From Piscicola geometra (lineage: Eukaryota; Annelida; Clitellata; Hirudinida; Piscicolidae), in assembly GCA_943735955.1 (NCBI GenBank), contig OX030961.1, positions 7,566,420-7,630,419 of the forward strand: a stretch of 64,000 nucleotides of DNA, in the 5' to 3' direction. Made by a program: the position numbers and the translations under genes. Positions 34,001 to 48,608 of this stretch are shown piece by piece (the first letter of the stretch is position 1; the number at the start of each line of letters is the position of its first letter). The notes under the pieces were generated by a model. The model was not told where the DNA came from and did no database searches. It saw nothing but the letters and a program-made list of their open reading frames with translations.

Positions 34001-37000
34001 GAAAATTTTCAAAACGAGCTATATTTGAAAGAAAACTTTCACACTTCATCAGAAAATCATTCCAGCTTTTCCCAACCTGCATTCCTTCTTTTTAGACCCA
34101 AATGAGAATTATCATATCTCAAACAATTGTATTAATTTTCAATCATGGGTTAGTGTTTTCCTTTCATACTCACTCAAAGATAGTTTTCTGTACCAGCATA
34201 AAAGGAAGCAAATAACTCAATTAAAAGTCCACTCAGGAGATCTTGTCTAAGTGCCCTGTCCCTCCCCTGCTAATGTTCGCCTAATTGGCAAGAACTTTTG
34301 TCTTTTTGCTATTTTAATGCTTTTTTATGATTTTATATTTTTTCATTTAGAAAATTTAATATTATTATTATTAATAATACAGTTTTTATTTATTTTTAGA
34401 TTTTTATTATTTTTATTTTCAACACGCAGATCGATTCTTTTGAATTTATTCAAAGGTTAACATAATTAATGGGATGCAGAAATGGCTTATGCATTTTAAT
34501 TCGAAAAAACGATTTGATATTTTAGGTTACTCACTGATAAAAAATATTTTGAAAAATAATTTTCTAGATAAATAGGTTGTTTAAAAAGCCCTGATAAAAA
34601 ACTTTATCGCGTTGAAAGAATGAAGAATGCTTCAAAAGTAGGTGAAAGAAAACAAGTGAAAAAGAATTAAAAACTCAGTTTTTAAATAGTGAAAAATAAA
34701 AGTATATTAAATAAAAATATATTTTTAAATGAATGAGAAGAAAGTTATAAAAATAAACGAGTAAATCTTTATTGGTGTTAGAGCCAATAAGTATAATTGG
34801 AAGCTTAGCTCCGAGTCTCAAATGTCCTTCATTATAACATCTTTGATGTCGGAAAAACTTCCTTAATCAAAGGTTATGCAAAAATGTGCTTGGAGTTTTG
34901 GCTAGATTTCGTTTAAATATTGAATTGCAAAATTATTTTTGAATTTAAACTTTTTATAGATTTTATAAATGAGTTATAAATAAATCCGAGCAAGACTTTC
35001 TTTCAAGGATGGAGATATAGTATATTTAAAATGAAGTAAAAAGATTGAAAAAACAAATAAAACCTACAAATACCAAAAAGAATGTCAAAACAATTAGTAA
35101 GAACGTTGAAAACTCAGAGTGTGCGTGCATGAATGGGGCCTTCTAGGTCTCCATCGCTCATAAGCCTCTCAGAGTCAGAATTAGTTGTGCTGGTGTGGCG
35201 AAAAAAGGGCTGTCAAAGAGTTGCTCTTGCTTTAAAGATTGGTAAAAAGGAAAAAAGATCGGAATCATTTTTTTAAACAAAAAATTATTCATGCATTTTT
35301 TTTCAAATAATTACTACTCAGCCATTTGAATATATCCACTTTTATCATCCTTTCACCCTTCAGTAACATCTCCATCTTCAAATTCATCTCCAAAAATTTT
35401 TATCACTTTAAATACTTCATTGTAAAAAACTAAATTTAAAAAAAAACAAACATTTTTAAAGAAAATCTTACACGAGTATAATTTTAAAATATCCGGCCCT
35501 TGTCTTAGAAAAGTAAGCTGCACAACGGATAGGTGGATCGATGGATGGATCAATGGAAGAATAAAAAAAGAAAGTAAAAGCCAGATAGATTGTTGTTCGG
35601 AAATGAGTATATGCTGGATGAATGGAAAGATGGATGGAAGGTTCTAGAAGAAAAGAGTGACTGATTGAATGGAGAGTAGGTAGATAAAGAAGAGGATGAA
35701 GTGATTAAATAATGGTAAAATAGTTTTTGGATAAAATATTTAATTAATTAAAAAAAGACATTTTAATCATGGGAAATAGTGGATTAGTTAGGAAAAATTT
35801 AATTAAAGGAATTGAAAAAATGAAACAAAACCGGATTATTATGAAATGAGCAGAGGCATAGATTGAATGGTACAACTTTGAGTGAGTAGCGTTAATAATA
35901 GAGCTAGAAACTCTAATACCCATGAAATTGTTTCAAAATTATTTATTTGGAAAAATAAAAAAAATGCCGAAAAAATTCAGTTTTTTGAAGCTAGGAAAAC
36001 TCGCTTGATACTCATAGTAGTGATCTCTAAAAAACGAACTTGCTTGTATACATTATAAATGGCTGGCGAGTCTTCTAAATACCACAGACCAGATTGAATC
36101 ATTCGTAGTTAGCTGGTCTGTCGATGGTGGAACAAGATAGGCAAAAGTATAAAATAATACATTATAATTTTGAAAATGATTAAAATATTATTTATTATTA
36201 TTTGAAACTAAAAAACAAAACGGAAATTTTTTGAAATATTGTTTTAGATAGAAGAAAAGGAGATACAAACAAAAAGAGATGAAGGGTTAAGAGGCACTTA
36301 AATTATCAATTACTTCTAGTAAACACGAGTCAGGGCGTGGCAGGAGGCGATGATGAATCTATTGGGAATCAAGACACAGTCGCGTTTCATTGTTTCTCCC
36401 ACACGTCCCATGCATCAACACTGCTTTCCGAGTACGCAAAATGGCTATTTGGTTTGCTGATGAAGAGATGATGAAGAAACATTAGGGTGCTGATGGAGGT
36501 GTGATGGTAGTGGTAGAGGGAGTATATTCAGAGGATAATGATCATTGTCAGAAGGGTATTATGGTTGTGATGATGATGGAAAAGTGATTAGGTTACATTG
36601 AAAGTTTTTAGAGATTCCGAAACTTTTTTTTTCCCCTTTTACCATAATTGATGTACCAAAAACAAAGTCATTACCAGCCTATCTGCCTCTATTCCTTCAA
36701 CTATTCCTTCTAACGCACATACAAGTACACACGGACACAAAAGATAAATCACATTCCTAAGCTGTAACTCTAAGCTGAAACGCCAACTTGAATACTCTGC
36801 CTCTGAATCCATCTAAACACTGCACAACTCCTCATTATTCATCCAATCCTCACTCGAGCATTCATTGCGTATCTCGCAAGGGCACAAGTCTATAAATCAC
36901 TAGCCAGAAACATTTTCTAAGATTATTTTTTATTTATAATTAAAATGTATAGTTATAATTATAATTACATATTTTTCTTATAATTAACAACCCATCAATA

Positions 37001-38855
37001 TTTAAAGGCCAGCGTCTTGCAAGGAGGAAGGAATTGTGAATATGATTCGTCATTTCAAGACAGTCAGCTTGCGTTTGATTATTCGTATGAGTTCGCACCC
37101 TCTTATAAAGGAAATCATCAAATAATTATTGAACCAAAAACTTTTTGAAAGATGGGTGCTGCCAAAGCAACTTAAAATATATAAAAAAGGCTGGTTATGA
37201 GAACCGTTCACCTTTACGTTACAACGTCGTTACATTGTGCGCTTTAAAGGCATTCGGAAACCGTTCCAAAATAAAATTATAATTTTTCGAAGCGTAAACT
37301 GCTTCAGAAACAGACGTGTCTGCAATACAAGCTTTTCGAAGCGCCAGTCAGACCTGCTAAGCAGACGTTGCAAGAGGCGGTGGGCTTAAAAGGTTTAAAT
37401 GAGATTTTAGTTGGGTGTTTGAGTGATGCTCAAAGAGGGAAATATGTGAAGATTCTGTGGATTTTGAAAAAATTGGAAAAAGATACGTTGGTGAAAAGGA
37501 AATCTGAAGTGATTTTGAGATATAATGATAAAGGGTTAGAAGAAAATAGCAGTGGCTGCTGGGGGTGGAGGCGTTTCGAATTGATTCTATAAGTTTGGAA
37601 CATTCTGGAAAAGTTTGCAACAAAAACATTCCAGTCTCTGCTGACGATGGGCTGCCAGTATTGATGGTTTATGCACTCGGGAAATGTTGTAGCTTCAACC
37701 ACGTTACAATTCCATCTCTTTAGAATTATTCCCCAAGCATTTCACTAGTCTATTTCCCAACTCCTTTTAGAGAAAAAAGTTTTTTCCTGTGAAACTTAGT
37801 AGCCTGATCTTAAAATATTTGTTAAAACTTTTGAATAGACATATGAGTATACAAAAATGTATACAACCGCAACATATACACAAGCACATCCCTACACTGA
37901 CCTTTCCACACACACACTCACACACATACACAAATAAACAAAAAAGCACATAAACACCGGCACACATACCTCCGAATGGAATATAAATCATGAGAACATC
38001 ATGTGATCAAATAGAAATTAAGCTCTATTTATGAATCACTACATCTTGCAGGCCATTAATATTTCTTGCCCTCCCTGCTCCATCTTAATACTTTCCCATT
38101 CTCTTTTCCATTCTTTTTCACTCCTCCTATGACTATTTCCTTTGGTTTTCTTCTGCATTTATTGTTCGTTCTACCTCTTTATTTTGTCTAGATATTAATT
38201 ATCTGCCCCGAACGCCACAAACGTCTGTCACAACAAAATCAAGAAATAATAACTCGCCCAATCAGAGTGGCCTTCATCACATGCATCGGGAATCATAAAT
38301 AACAAAAACACTAAGTATAACGGCAACCAATAAAGCGCGGCAAAAACAATAGTACCCGTAGCAACCACAAAAAGAGTAACAGCAACCAACTTAAAAATAA
38401 CACCAACAATAGAAACAACAACAAAACCAGCAGCAGCAACAACCACATTCGACCTCTCCCAAACGGAAGAATCAGGCTGGTGTGGTGGACTGCATAGGCA
38501 CTATAAACACCTCCAATAAATCCTCCTTTATCGCTCGTATATCATACCCTTATTGATGTGATAAAGCGAAGATTTGAAATAAAGACGTTCTTTAATTTTA
38601 TCTTGATTTGAGTTCGTCTTGAAACTTTATGTCTCCATTGTGCCTCCTGATTGCCCTTCTTTACGGCCTGCCATTATGCCCCCTAATTGAAATTTCTGAC
38701 TTTAAAATTTTTTAAAAAATGTATTCTTGAAAGATTCAATTGTATTCAAAAAATTTCGATTAACAAAAACCCTCTCACTATCCTTTAAACTTCGGTTAAA
38801 TCCAACATTTCACAAACTTTCAACGCATCCATCTTTTTATCCACGCGTAAAGCAT

Positions 38856-39119
38856 TTATTTCCAGCATCGATTTAGTTTTTCTCGACGTTTTTTCCATGC
38901 TGAAAAATTCGACATGTCAATCTTTCCATCAATCTTGAAGCTGCAAACGCGGTCGCTAATACATGCCTCACCGTCTAGAGCGTAATTACGGCAGAATGGA
39001 TAGGAATGCGGACGAAGAAAGTAGAATTTATGCGCCAAGCAAATAAATGTTCTTTTTTGCAGTATTGACAAGCTGATTTCAATATTCTTGATTTTTTTGA
39101 AACCTATTAATTTTTTCAC
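38856..39119 (-). CDS. Unrecognised cysteine-containing open frame
   Basis: An 87-codon minus-strand frame. After a Lys/Ile-rich start it contains CLAHKFYFLRPHSYPFC, NYALDGEACISDRVC, then a basic tail. The cysteine spacing resembles small secreted domains, but no family can be named. The first codons lie in an AT-rich context without a clear start signal, so it may be one exon of a larger gene, or chance. No neighbouring exon was found. Confidence 0.2.
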   Translation of the reverse strand: MKKLIGFKKIKNIEISLSILQKRTFICLAHKFYFLRPHSYPFCRNYALDGEACISDRVCSFKIDGKIDMSNFSAWKKRREKLNRCWK

Positions 39120-40612
39120 AAAATCTTGCTATCCACAACTACCCATCCAAATTTTCATCCACTAACCATTCCATTCATTTTTTCATCTAAACCATTTATT
39201 TTTCCACCCACCCACCTATCCCTTTTCAAACTTTCCAACATGTGTTTCTTTTACGAGAGATGGGCGATTTTCACTTCAGCTCGCTAACCGACCTCCTAAC
39301 CACCATTCATCCATCGAAAGTTAATCTCAGTGCTTTTTTTACGAACTTCTTTCTAAGAAAAAATTTCTAAGAATTGAATGAGTATATTTCTCAAGATTTC
39401 TTAGGCCTTTGAGAAAGAGTTTACTCTTGTTTTTTTATGTCTTCCTTTACAGGCTTTGAAGATCTTGTAATTAATTCGTGTTCTTTGATGGAAGGAATGG
39501 ATGGCTTGTAGCTTTAATAGGGTTCATTGGACTGAAACTACTTTAAATGGAAGCAGGTTTCCATTCAACGCACGGAAACATCACTTGAGGATCTCCCGCG
39601 CTGTCCTTAAAGTCGTCTGCTTAACGACGGCAAGTACGGAGGAGGTTACTTTAATTGTCGAAATGCATTAGCGCAGTCTACGAGTTCGGTGATTGGGTCT
39701 TTTGAGTTTGTGAAAGTGAATTAATGGATTGCTCCTCGAAACTGCACAAGCGAATTTTGTAGATTCCTTAAGTTACATCTATAAATTGTTATTTTTTAAA
39801 GTGCTTTTCAAAAGACTAAAATTGCAAGTCAGACCTTATAAACAAAAACAATAATTTGTAACAATTGAAAATCTTTTTTCAAAAATGTTTACTGAATCAT
39901 GCAAACTTTTCAAAAAGATAACAAAATGAAAATGATTTTTCTATTTAAATCGGATAATTCAAATATATAGTAATTTTTCATATAAATCAAAAACATGCAT
40001 TTCAATATGCTAACCTATGCTGCATAAAAACTATTTTTTAAATGTTAAAAGAGTTTTCTATGTTTTTAAATGTATATGATACATATAGAAAACTTTTTGC
40101 ACAAAATATTCAATAAAAAGTTTTTGACAAGCTTGTATTAGTTTTTTCTGGAAAAGCCGACAAAACAGACTATATATTTTTGGCCAAAGCAATTTAACAT
40201 ATGTAATTTGGAAAATTTTCTCAGAAACTCGACAAAACTTTTTCCAACTTCTACAAAAAAGAAGTGTCAAAAGAATCGCCGTCAGAAAGAAATTAGCAAA
40301 AACATAGCGAGGCATACACGCATACAAAGAAAAGAATAAAAGCAGACGTCGACACAAACGTCACCAAGACATGTGATCAATAAGAACGATATGTTATATT
40401 CATGAGCTCGTCAGTCACTACTAACCTCTGAAAACCACCAAATTGCATATTTTTACGTGTCTTTTGTTAATGTATGTATGTAAAAATGTAAAAATACATG
40501 CATTCATACAAAAAAACACACAAAAAATAATTTATTTTTATTATTATGGTTTAAAAATCTGACGCGTAAAAGGGGTATGAAATAGGTTATTATAGAATTA
40601 AAAATTAGAAGC

Positions 40613-40917
40613 AAAAACACACATACAAGCAAAAACACACATACAAGCACAAACACATATACAAGCACAAACAAACATAGCAACACAAACAAACATAAAA
40701 GCACAAACACACATACAAGCACAAACACACATAGCAACACAAACAAACATACAAGCACAAACACACAAACAAGCACAAACACACATACAAGCACAAACAC
40801 ACCTACAAGCACAAACACACATACATGCACAAACACATATACAAGCACAAACACACATACAAGCACAAACACACATACAAGCACAAACACACATACAAGC
40901 ACAAACACACAAACATG
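40613..40917. repeat. 18-bp minisatellite ACACACATACAAGCACAA
   Basis: About 17 tandem copies of an 18-bp unit with a few variants (ATAGCAAC, ATAAAAGC, ACATGCAC). Since 18 is divisible by three, three minus-strand frames stay open and give repeated Cys/Val/Leu/Phe peptides; no gene is implied. Confidence 0.92.
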
Positions 40918-40920
40918 AGT

Positions 40921-42290
40921 TCAAACAAAAGCACACAGACATAAATTCAATGGCATCAATTAAATTCTTAAGGACTATCTTGAAAACGGAAGCTCAATTA
41001 GAAGCGAGATTTACAGAGGCTTTGCTGCCATGAATAAAAGAAAGCTCAAATTGTTCAAATATTCCGAATAAATGTATTCTAAATAGAATAGATAAAACAT
41101 TTTTCCCGATTTGAGTTTTCTAAAAGTACAAAAAGATAAAAGTATAACTTTCTTTAGATCAAATTATCGCTACTGCGATTGTTTCGACCTTTAAAAGTTT
41201 CGCTAAAGTTGTTTTAAACTTTTCGGAAAATTTTACAAAAAACAAAAATGAATTTCCGTTGAAAAACAAAATTTTGTAAGAAATCAATTTCAAAAGCTCA
41301 AAAAACAAAAACTTGCGCTTGAAAAACTGAAAAAAGTCCCAAGATATATTTTTTCATATTAGATTTTTCGAATGTCACAATTGTTAAAAAAATCGATGAA
41401 TTTGAAATAAAAATAAAACTAATAATAATTGTTAATATTAAAACTAAGGTCTTAGGGAAAAATCCATTCAGTGTGTGTCTTAAGGAATCTGAGGCCACTA
41501 TGCTCCGGAGCAATATGACAAGTTAAAAGCCTGTCCCAACTTTGTAAAAACTTATAACTATAAATTAAAAAAACCCTCTTTTCAAGTGGCGAAGCAAGCA
41601 TGAATTTCAAGACGACGACTAGCTCAGATCAAAACTTCCCAATGGTGAGACTCACCACTCCTCAACGTTGGCACTCTTGTAAGGTTTGATGGTCTGATCA
41701 GAAGCTGCATCAAGTGTATCCTAGAACTGTGGTTGACGCCTCGCAAACCACCTTCTCAATACACGCCAGCCTCCAATGCATCTATATAAAAAAATAGTTT
41801 AATTTTAAAATATTTTTTTTCTTCACTCTGCATCAACTTGCACATCACAGCCTCAACATTAAATCTTCATAATTTTTTTATTATCAATTTTTCATTCTTT
41901 CATCATCATTTTGTTTTTTCTTTTCTATTTCCTTCCTCCCCTCTCCTGCTCTCTATCTCTCTGAAGCAGTGGAGCGACGAACACAAACTTCACTCGCCAC
42001 TGACCATCATGCAATGATAAATTGGCATTTTATCGTAAAAAAACTTCAAAGAAAGACTAAAAAATAAAGAAATGTAAAAATAAGTTTTTAAGAATTAATT
42101 GTTTGTTTACATTTTTCGTTAAACATGACATTTAAAAAAATTTAAATAATTTATTTTTTATTTAAAAATTATTTAATTTAAAAATTAAAAGTTTTTCCAC
42201 GTTTAAAGAATTTTTTGTACGATTTTCTTCTTAAAACAAACCCCGCTATAAAGACGAAGGCTTTTTAGTTATCATGTTCATTCTATCTAA
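40921..42290. other. Gene-free AT-rich stretch
   Basis: No coding, RNA gene or transposon recognised. Confidence 0.5.
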
Positions 42291-42562
<272 letters not shown>

Positions 42563-42689
42563 TGCGGGTTCGTGTTTGTGCGTGGGAGGGTGGAGGAGGG
42601 GTGGATGGATGATGATAATGCACGAGCAGTTGTTTAGTTTGAGTTATCTACTTTTTAATTGGGCACTATGGGAGTAGACAGGGCGTTGA

Positions 42690-42775
42690 AAAATAAAAAT
42701 AGTAATAGAAAAAAAAACATGAAAAAAAATTCGAATTTTTTTTCATGTTTTTTTTTCTATTACTATTTTTATTTT
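42690..42775. repeat. 86-bp perfect palindrome
   Basis: Two 43-bp arms meet with no spacer at TTCGAA (42,730-42,735). Arm landmarks read outward as runs of eight T/A, CATG, nine T/A, then CTATTACT on one side and its exact complement on the other. I checked the pairing base by base to 42,690/42,775; it breaks at 42,689/42,776. Confidence 0.95.
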
Positions 42776-45700
42776 ATATTCATATATATATTTTTTTATA
42801 CAATTCTTTTTAGAAATTGGAATTAAACAACTACAATACTCATCACAAAGATTTTTAGACGAATCCATTGAAAATTGCAGCTTCGAAAGCATACATAAAA
42901 ATGTTTAAACTTGAAAAACAAAAATATATAATTGAAAAATGATATAAATTATTTTTTCCAATTTCGTCGTTAAGCAAAACGTAATGAGCTGAAGGCGATA
43001 ATGACAGGAAAATAATGGGATTTTTTATTGCTTTGACAAAGCTATCATGATTTTTAGAATTTCACTTTGTTTATCGAATTTCATAAACGGATGATTTTCA
43101 TTTCCAACAAATGTCGTTGCTATTCCATTATCGTTCATATTTTAAATCAATTTTCTAACAATCAATTCAACTTTCACTCAGTTCATTCATCCTTCATTCA
43201 TCCATTCTTTCCCGTCTACTTATTTAATCCCCATTCAACGCTTTTCCATCCATTCCATCCATTCTCCCTCATCTCTCCCTTCTTCATCCATACATCCCCA
43301 TCCAATCAATCCCTTCTTCTATCACTTTTCATTCAACCCCATCAATCACTTCTCCACCACAAATAGCCACCATTCCCTGGTCGGCGAGAATTCCAAACGG
43401 TTGGCCAGGGCATGTAAGCAATCACTTGTCAATCGGCACTTTGTGTGGGTGGAGAGGGAGGAGGGGGGGGGGCTTGGTTGTGTAGGTGATGGTAATGGGG
43501 ACTTCTGTAAAAGTCTTGTTGATGAAGGTGATTGGAGTGGTTGTGAAGATTGTGGATGTGTTGATAGAAGCCTTAATTAATGAGATGGTTGCAGTGTTGC
43601 TGGTGTTACTAGAGAATTTACCCATAAAAGCACCAAGATTTTTTTAGATTCCATCGAAAAACATAAAAACACACTCAAACGCCTTCAAATCAAATGCATC
43701 AGCGTTGAACAAAACATCGGAGAAAGGAATAAAGAGGAATAAATAATAGAAAAGGAAGCCACAGTTTATAGTGCAAGTATAAGAGAAGTAGTCATAAGTC
43801 CTAAATTACGACTCCCCTGCCAATATTGTATTTAAAAGATAACAGTGTATGCGTATAAATAAAAATTAATGTCTGTCTGTTTATTCCTGCCTTTTTGTAT
43901 GAACATGTTTGTGCCATTTTAGTGATTTTTCAATGTGTGAGTCTGTTTTTTATGTGTCTTTGTAATTTTTTTCTTTTTTTGTTACACCTGTTAGTTTTGG
44001 CTTATATTCTGCATTTGTTTGTTGTATCGTGCGTGTACGGCTGTGAGTGATTGCGTACGTGTGTTGAAACTAATTTCCTTTTTCTTTTATGCCTTTGTTT
44101 CAATTGCTTATTTGTCTATCGGTCTGAATGGCCACAAGCTAATGCTCTTTGCACTCGTTCATGCAAAAAAATATATAAATAAATCAATAATTATTATTAT
44201 TATTAAAAAAAGCATATTTCAAAAACATAGACTACCCAGCTTAGTGCGAAGGTATTACACATGCAAATGCGTGGATTACAAAACTTTTTCCGCGTGCAAA
44301 ACTCTGCATTGTTGGTCGTGGTAGCGAGGAGTAGCGAGCACCCTTGGTAGGAAAAAATGACTTTGCTGTTCTTTTATGTTACAACGGGACATTGTCACTT
44401 ACTAGGTCCTTTATATCCGCTAATAATGCTACAACTTCTTCTACCACCTCCACTTCTACCGCTAGTACTACTTGAAGTTTAAAAAAGCTAAACAAAAAAA
44501 TCATTAAAACAAGAAGACAAGGTAGTAATGAAAAGGATAAAGGAAGTACGTAAGGATGGCAATAATGCTAATAGATGGTTTGCTGGGCAGCTAATGATGA
44601 TTAAATACCCGCATAAAAAGTCGCATATATATGTTTCTATAAATTTTAAAAAGATACTTTAAAAAAATATTTAAGTTCTCAGCTTGGTTGCAGACAACAT
44701 TCTAAAAATCAAAGCAAAATTTATTTTTAAAATATGCTATAGATTGAGTTTTACTGTAGTAACAAGTCGAAAGTTTTGATTGGAAAAAGTCTTAATTTGT
44801 TTTCATACAATCTATTTTTTTCTATTGACGTTTTCATTGCTGTTTTTGAAATGTATGACTTGATATCATGTGCTTTTTGCTCCACTTAATCATGTATTTT
44901 GTTTGAAAATTTCGAATGAAATATATTTCTATATAATACTCTAAAACACATAGAAATATTTTTGCAATAAAGCTAAGTTTAATGAAAAATAATTATTTCC
45001 TAAAATTTTTTTTATTGTATGTCTTTTTGAGTACTTGAAGGTATTTGTGTTTTTAAACACGTGTCTTTAGAACCAATGAAAAAGACGCATGGTGGAAAAC
45101 TAGTTAGGAAAAACTGTTTTTATTCCTGATTTTATTTATTTTCACATATTTTTCCTAGTTTTATTATTTTTATAACACTTTTTTGCTTTAAAAATATTTT
45201 TATTGTGCTTATTTTTCCATCACTTCAATCAGATTTTTTTATTCCCAAACTATCTTTCACTCCGTTTTCCCGTTCATTTTTCTCCAAAATTCTATTCCAA
45301 GCCAATCCCATCCATTACAGTTCTGGCGTTTTTGAAACACTAACTAACTCCTTGAAAAATTACATCAATTTCTGTTTTTTCGTCTTCATTCACACGTTCC
45401 CTCCATTCAATCAGTCAAAGAAATCAACTCAAATAATTCCATAAAAACCACACAAAAGTAAACTCTAAAAGTTTATCCGCAACTTCAACAAAAGCAACCA
45501 CAAAAAGAGCAAAAATATTATAAATTTACCACAAGAACAACATCAACTACAACAGCATCAAGACGTGACGTGTAATGAATGGTAAACGCATTTGAGACGC
45601 CATTAGCAGAGACGGAGAGTCCTCTTGCGGTTGTTAGTCGCACAATGGCGCGAAGTCTGTAGTGGCGTAAGCTAAAAAAAATTCAAAACCCATTCGTTGA

Positions 45701-48474
45701 CACAGTGGGGTTAAAAACCTGGATAAAGCATGTTTAAACAGTCAGAAAAAACACTGTAACCAAAATCGACATAAGTAGAGGTAGTCTTGCACTAAGATGG
45801 GTTCATGCTTGGTTAGTGTGTCGTGAATGCTTATTGGATTCACATGCCTGCTTGCCTGCAGGCCTGTGTGTCTTTGCGAGTGCTTGACATCTTTTGAGTG
45901 ACGTGGTTTTGGGTGGATTGTGGTTGTTTTAGTTTTTATTTTATAAGCGTTGGAACTATAGGAATTCTTTTCCTTGTGTTCTCATACGCTTGCTTGCATT
46001 GGTTTTGCAGTCAGTCGCAAGGAATGTACGACCATGAAATCAAACTTTTCTTTCTAGAGTTCAATTCCTAGAGCTGCGTTACATAAAATGTCATTCTGAG
46101 TGCTTAAAAGTGAAGTTGGAATCCATCGTTGGTATGCCAACGTGTCAGGAGAGGAAGCCTTTAATAATAGTGCACTGGTGTTTGCACATGCGTGCAGAGG
46201 TGTGGCACCGTGACGTGAATGGCTGATGGTTTTTTGGAAGAGGTGGATTGATTGATGAAGGGAAAAACTTTGATGGCTGAATAGAAAGCAAAGGAGTGGA
46301 TGGGAATGGTGGAGAAGTATGAAATGATTGGGGAAATGCTAAAATGAACGCCAGTGGAATTGATAGAAATAATTTTTTATAGCAACAAAAAAGGCATGAA
46401 ATGGATTATAAAAACTTTCGCATGGTTTTGTCGATAAATTTTAAAAGATAAATTTTTATTGCTGAAGCAATTACGTTTTTATGGACGCTTAAAAATCAAA
46501 GGAAGAGAATAGAATCGTGAAGATAAAACTTGAAAGAAGAGCAGGCTAAGCCTGCAAGATAATGCGACAGAAGAACCTTTTGCTCTCACGTGATGGACGA
46601 GATGAGGTAGAAAATGCAGGCTTAAGATTGCACAAAAAATAAATTTTCTAGAACAGAAACAAAGATGTTGAAATGTGAATGTTTAAATTAAATATTGATG
46701 CAAGCTGGAAGGGAGCATGTTATTTTTCATAAGAGGTGTTTCTACGAAATGTCTTTGAAAGAATCTTGCAAGATAAATAGAAGATGGCTTTATAAGAATT
46801 TTGAAACATAAAAACTTTTAAATGGGTCGTCTAATTAGGCAAGACTTAATAGGCTCTTTTATCAAAGTGTAAAATTTTCTTAGAAATATTCTACTTTACG
46901 GTAACCATTAACTGGCCTCTCATTACCAACGTAATCCGAACGCCATCATATGAGCTCAATTTTTCAGAAAAAAGTTATTTAGATTTTCTTGTTTACTCTT
47001 CAGGTTTTTGAGTAAATTTTCCTGTTTTTTAAAACTTTTATACGTCTCTATTTTTAATAACGTTTAAACGTATAAATATTTATTTTTTATTCTTGTCCTT
47101 ACATGAATGATCTCTTGGCACCATGATACATCGATTGCCATGAAAAAAACTTCTTCATCTCTGCGCAATTAATTTTGTTTTAAAATTGTAGATTTATAGA
47201 CAGATTTATACATACATTTGATAAAAATTTAAATACAAACCCTAACCCACAATTTATTTTAGAATCTAACTCTAAATTTTTGAAGGAAGAACAAAGCAAT
47301 AAAATCGGCATATGGGTTGGAAAATATATATGAATGTTAACATCTTATATAAACAATATTTAGTTAAATAGCCTTTTTCGTTTTTAAGTTCTATTACGTT
47401 AAAAGTTTATGTAAAAAAATTTTTTTTAATAATTTTTAGATTAAAATTTATTTTAAACAATTTTTTTGAATGTTTCATGCGCTGACACTCACACTGCATA
47501 CTAACTGAAATAAATGTTCAAGAGCAGCAATCTGAAATGCGACTTAATTTTTCCCTCTTTTTATTGAAAGTCATAAAAAGTCGAAAGCGTGCTAATGAAA
47601 AACTTTTAAAAATTGGTTTACAGCTTTCAGACACCAGAGAAATGTGAACGCTGCCACAGATGCCTCCCAGCACACCATGCCATCATCTTCTCCAAAACTA
47701 CCTCACACTCGATTAAGCCTCACATATTTTAAACCATCATAATTATAAATTAAAGGTTTCAAAATATTTTAAACATTTATTTTGTCTAATTTATTTTTCG
47801 TCTGGCCGGATGACCTTTATGTGAAGAGGCTTGTGGGGCGGTTTTGAGTTATAGCCGAGTCATAAAGATTCTGTGATACGAAACACGTGGTGCAAGCATC
47901 CTTCCTTCCTCCACCAACCCCCTCTTACACCCCCTCCTCTTGCCTCCGACCGCCCTCTAAGCCCCTCTAAACAAACTTTGAGGTTACTTGCAGCTTCAAT
48001 CATCCATTCATTATTCCACTTCACAATATTAAATGATATAATGCAAAACAATGCAGACACTTTCGTTTAAATAATAAAAAAATAAATATAAAAAAATTAT
48101 TAAATTTACAAGCACTACAATAAATTCCACATAATAACAAGCAATGAAACTATGGAAAATGAAAGAAGGGCGCCAACGCAAATAAATTTCAAGTCCTAAA
48201 ACTTGCGAAGAATACGTTGCAAGATCTTGGTAGATATTAATTAAATGAATGTGAGGCTGTGGAAGGTTCATTAGGCGCAGAACATGAGGCGAATGAGAGA
48301 TCCGGGTGAAACAGACACAAAAACTAGATTTTGTTTGAAAGTTTAAACAGTGAGATTGTCAAATGCAAGCATTCAATGCACACATTTTATTCAATTTCAT
48401 TAAGATACAATGCGATGATATGCTTAAAGAATAAAACATACAATGAATACCACTTTATACAAAACAATTGAACA
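42776..48474. other. Gene-poor AT-rich region
   Basis: CCATT-rich pyrimidine runs at 43,170-43,370 and TTA repeats near 44,190-44,205. Open frames here (for example 44,019-44,324 and 45,205-45,444) are low in complexity and match no family known to me. Confidence 0.4.
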
Positions 48475-48608
48475 TTAAAGGAGGGTGCCACACCAAATAA
48501 ATAAACATACAGAAAGTGCAGTAAGATAGGTGGTCAGTCCTCCGAGGAATGACCTCTCCACCACGACTGCCACTCCACTGCACGCTTGTGTAAATCCCAA
48601 AGCGGAAT
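48475..48608 (-). CDS. Possible last exon of an unknown membrane protein
   Basis: After an AATACAG acceptor on the minus strand, a 44-codon frame (SALGFTQACSGVAVVVERSF, then GGLTTYLTALSVCLFIW) ends at TAA. It looks like a membrane helix near a C-terminus and stands out in base composition from its surroundings. No family recognised and no upstream exon found with confidence; it could be part of a minus-strand gene ending before 48.5 kb. Confidence 0.3.

Noticed and set aside
40613..40917. Regular repeats that could suggest a CRISPR array
   Set aside because: The 18-bp unit repeats without unique spacers and the DNA is eukaryotic; it is a minisatellite.
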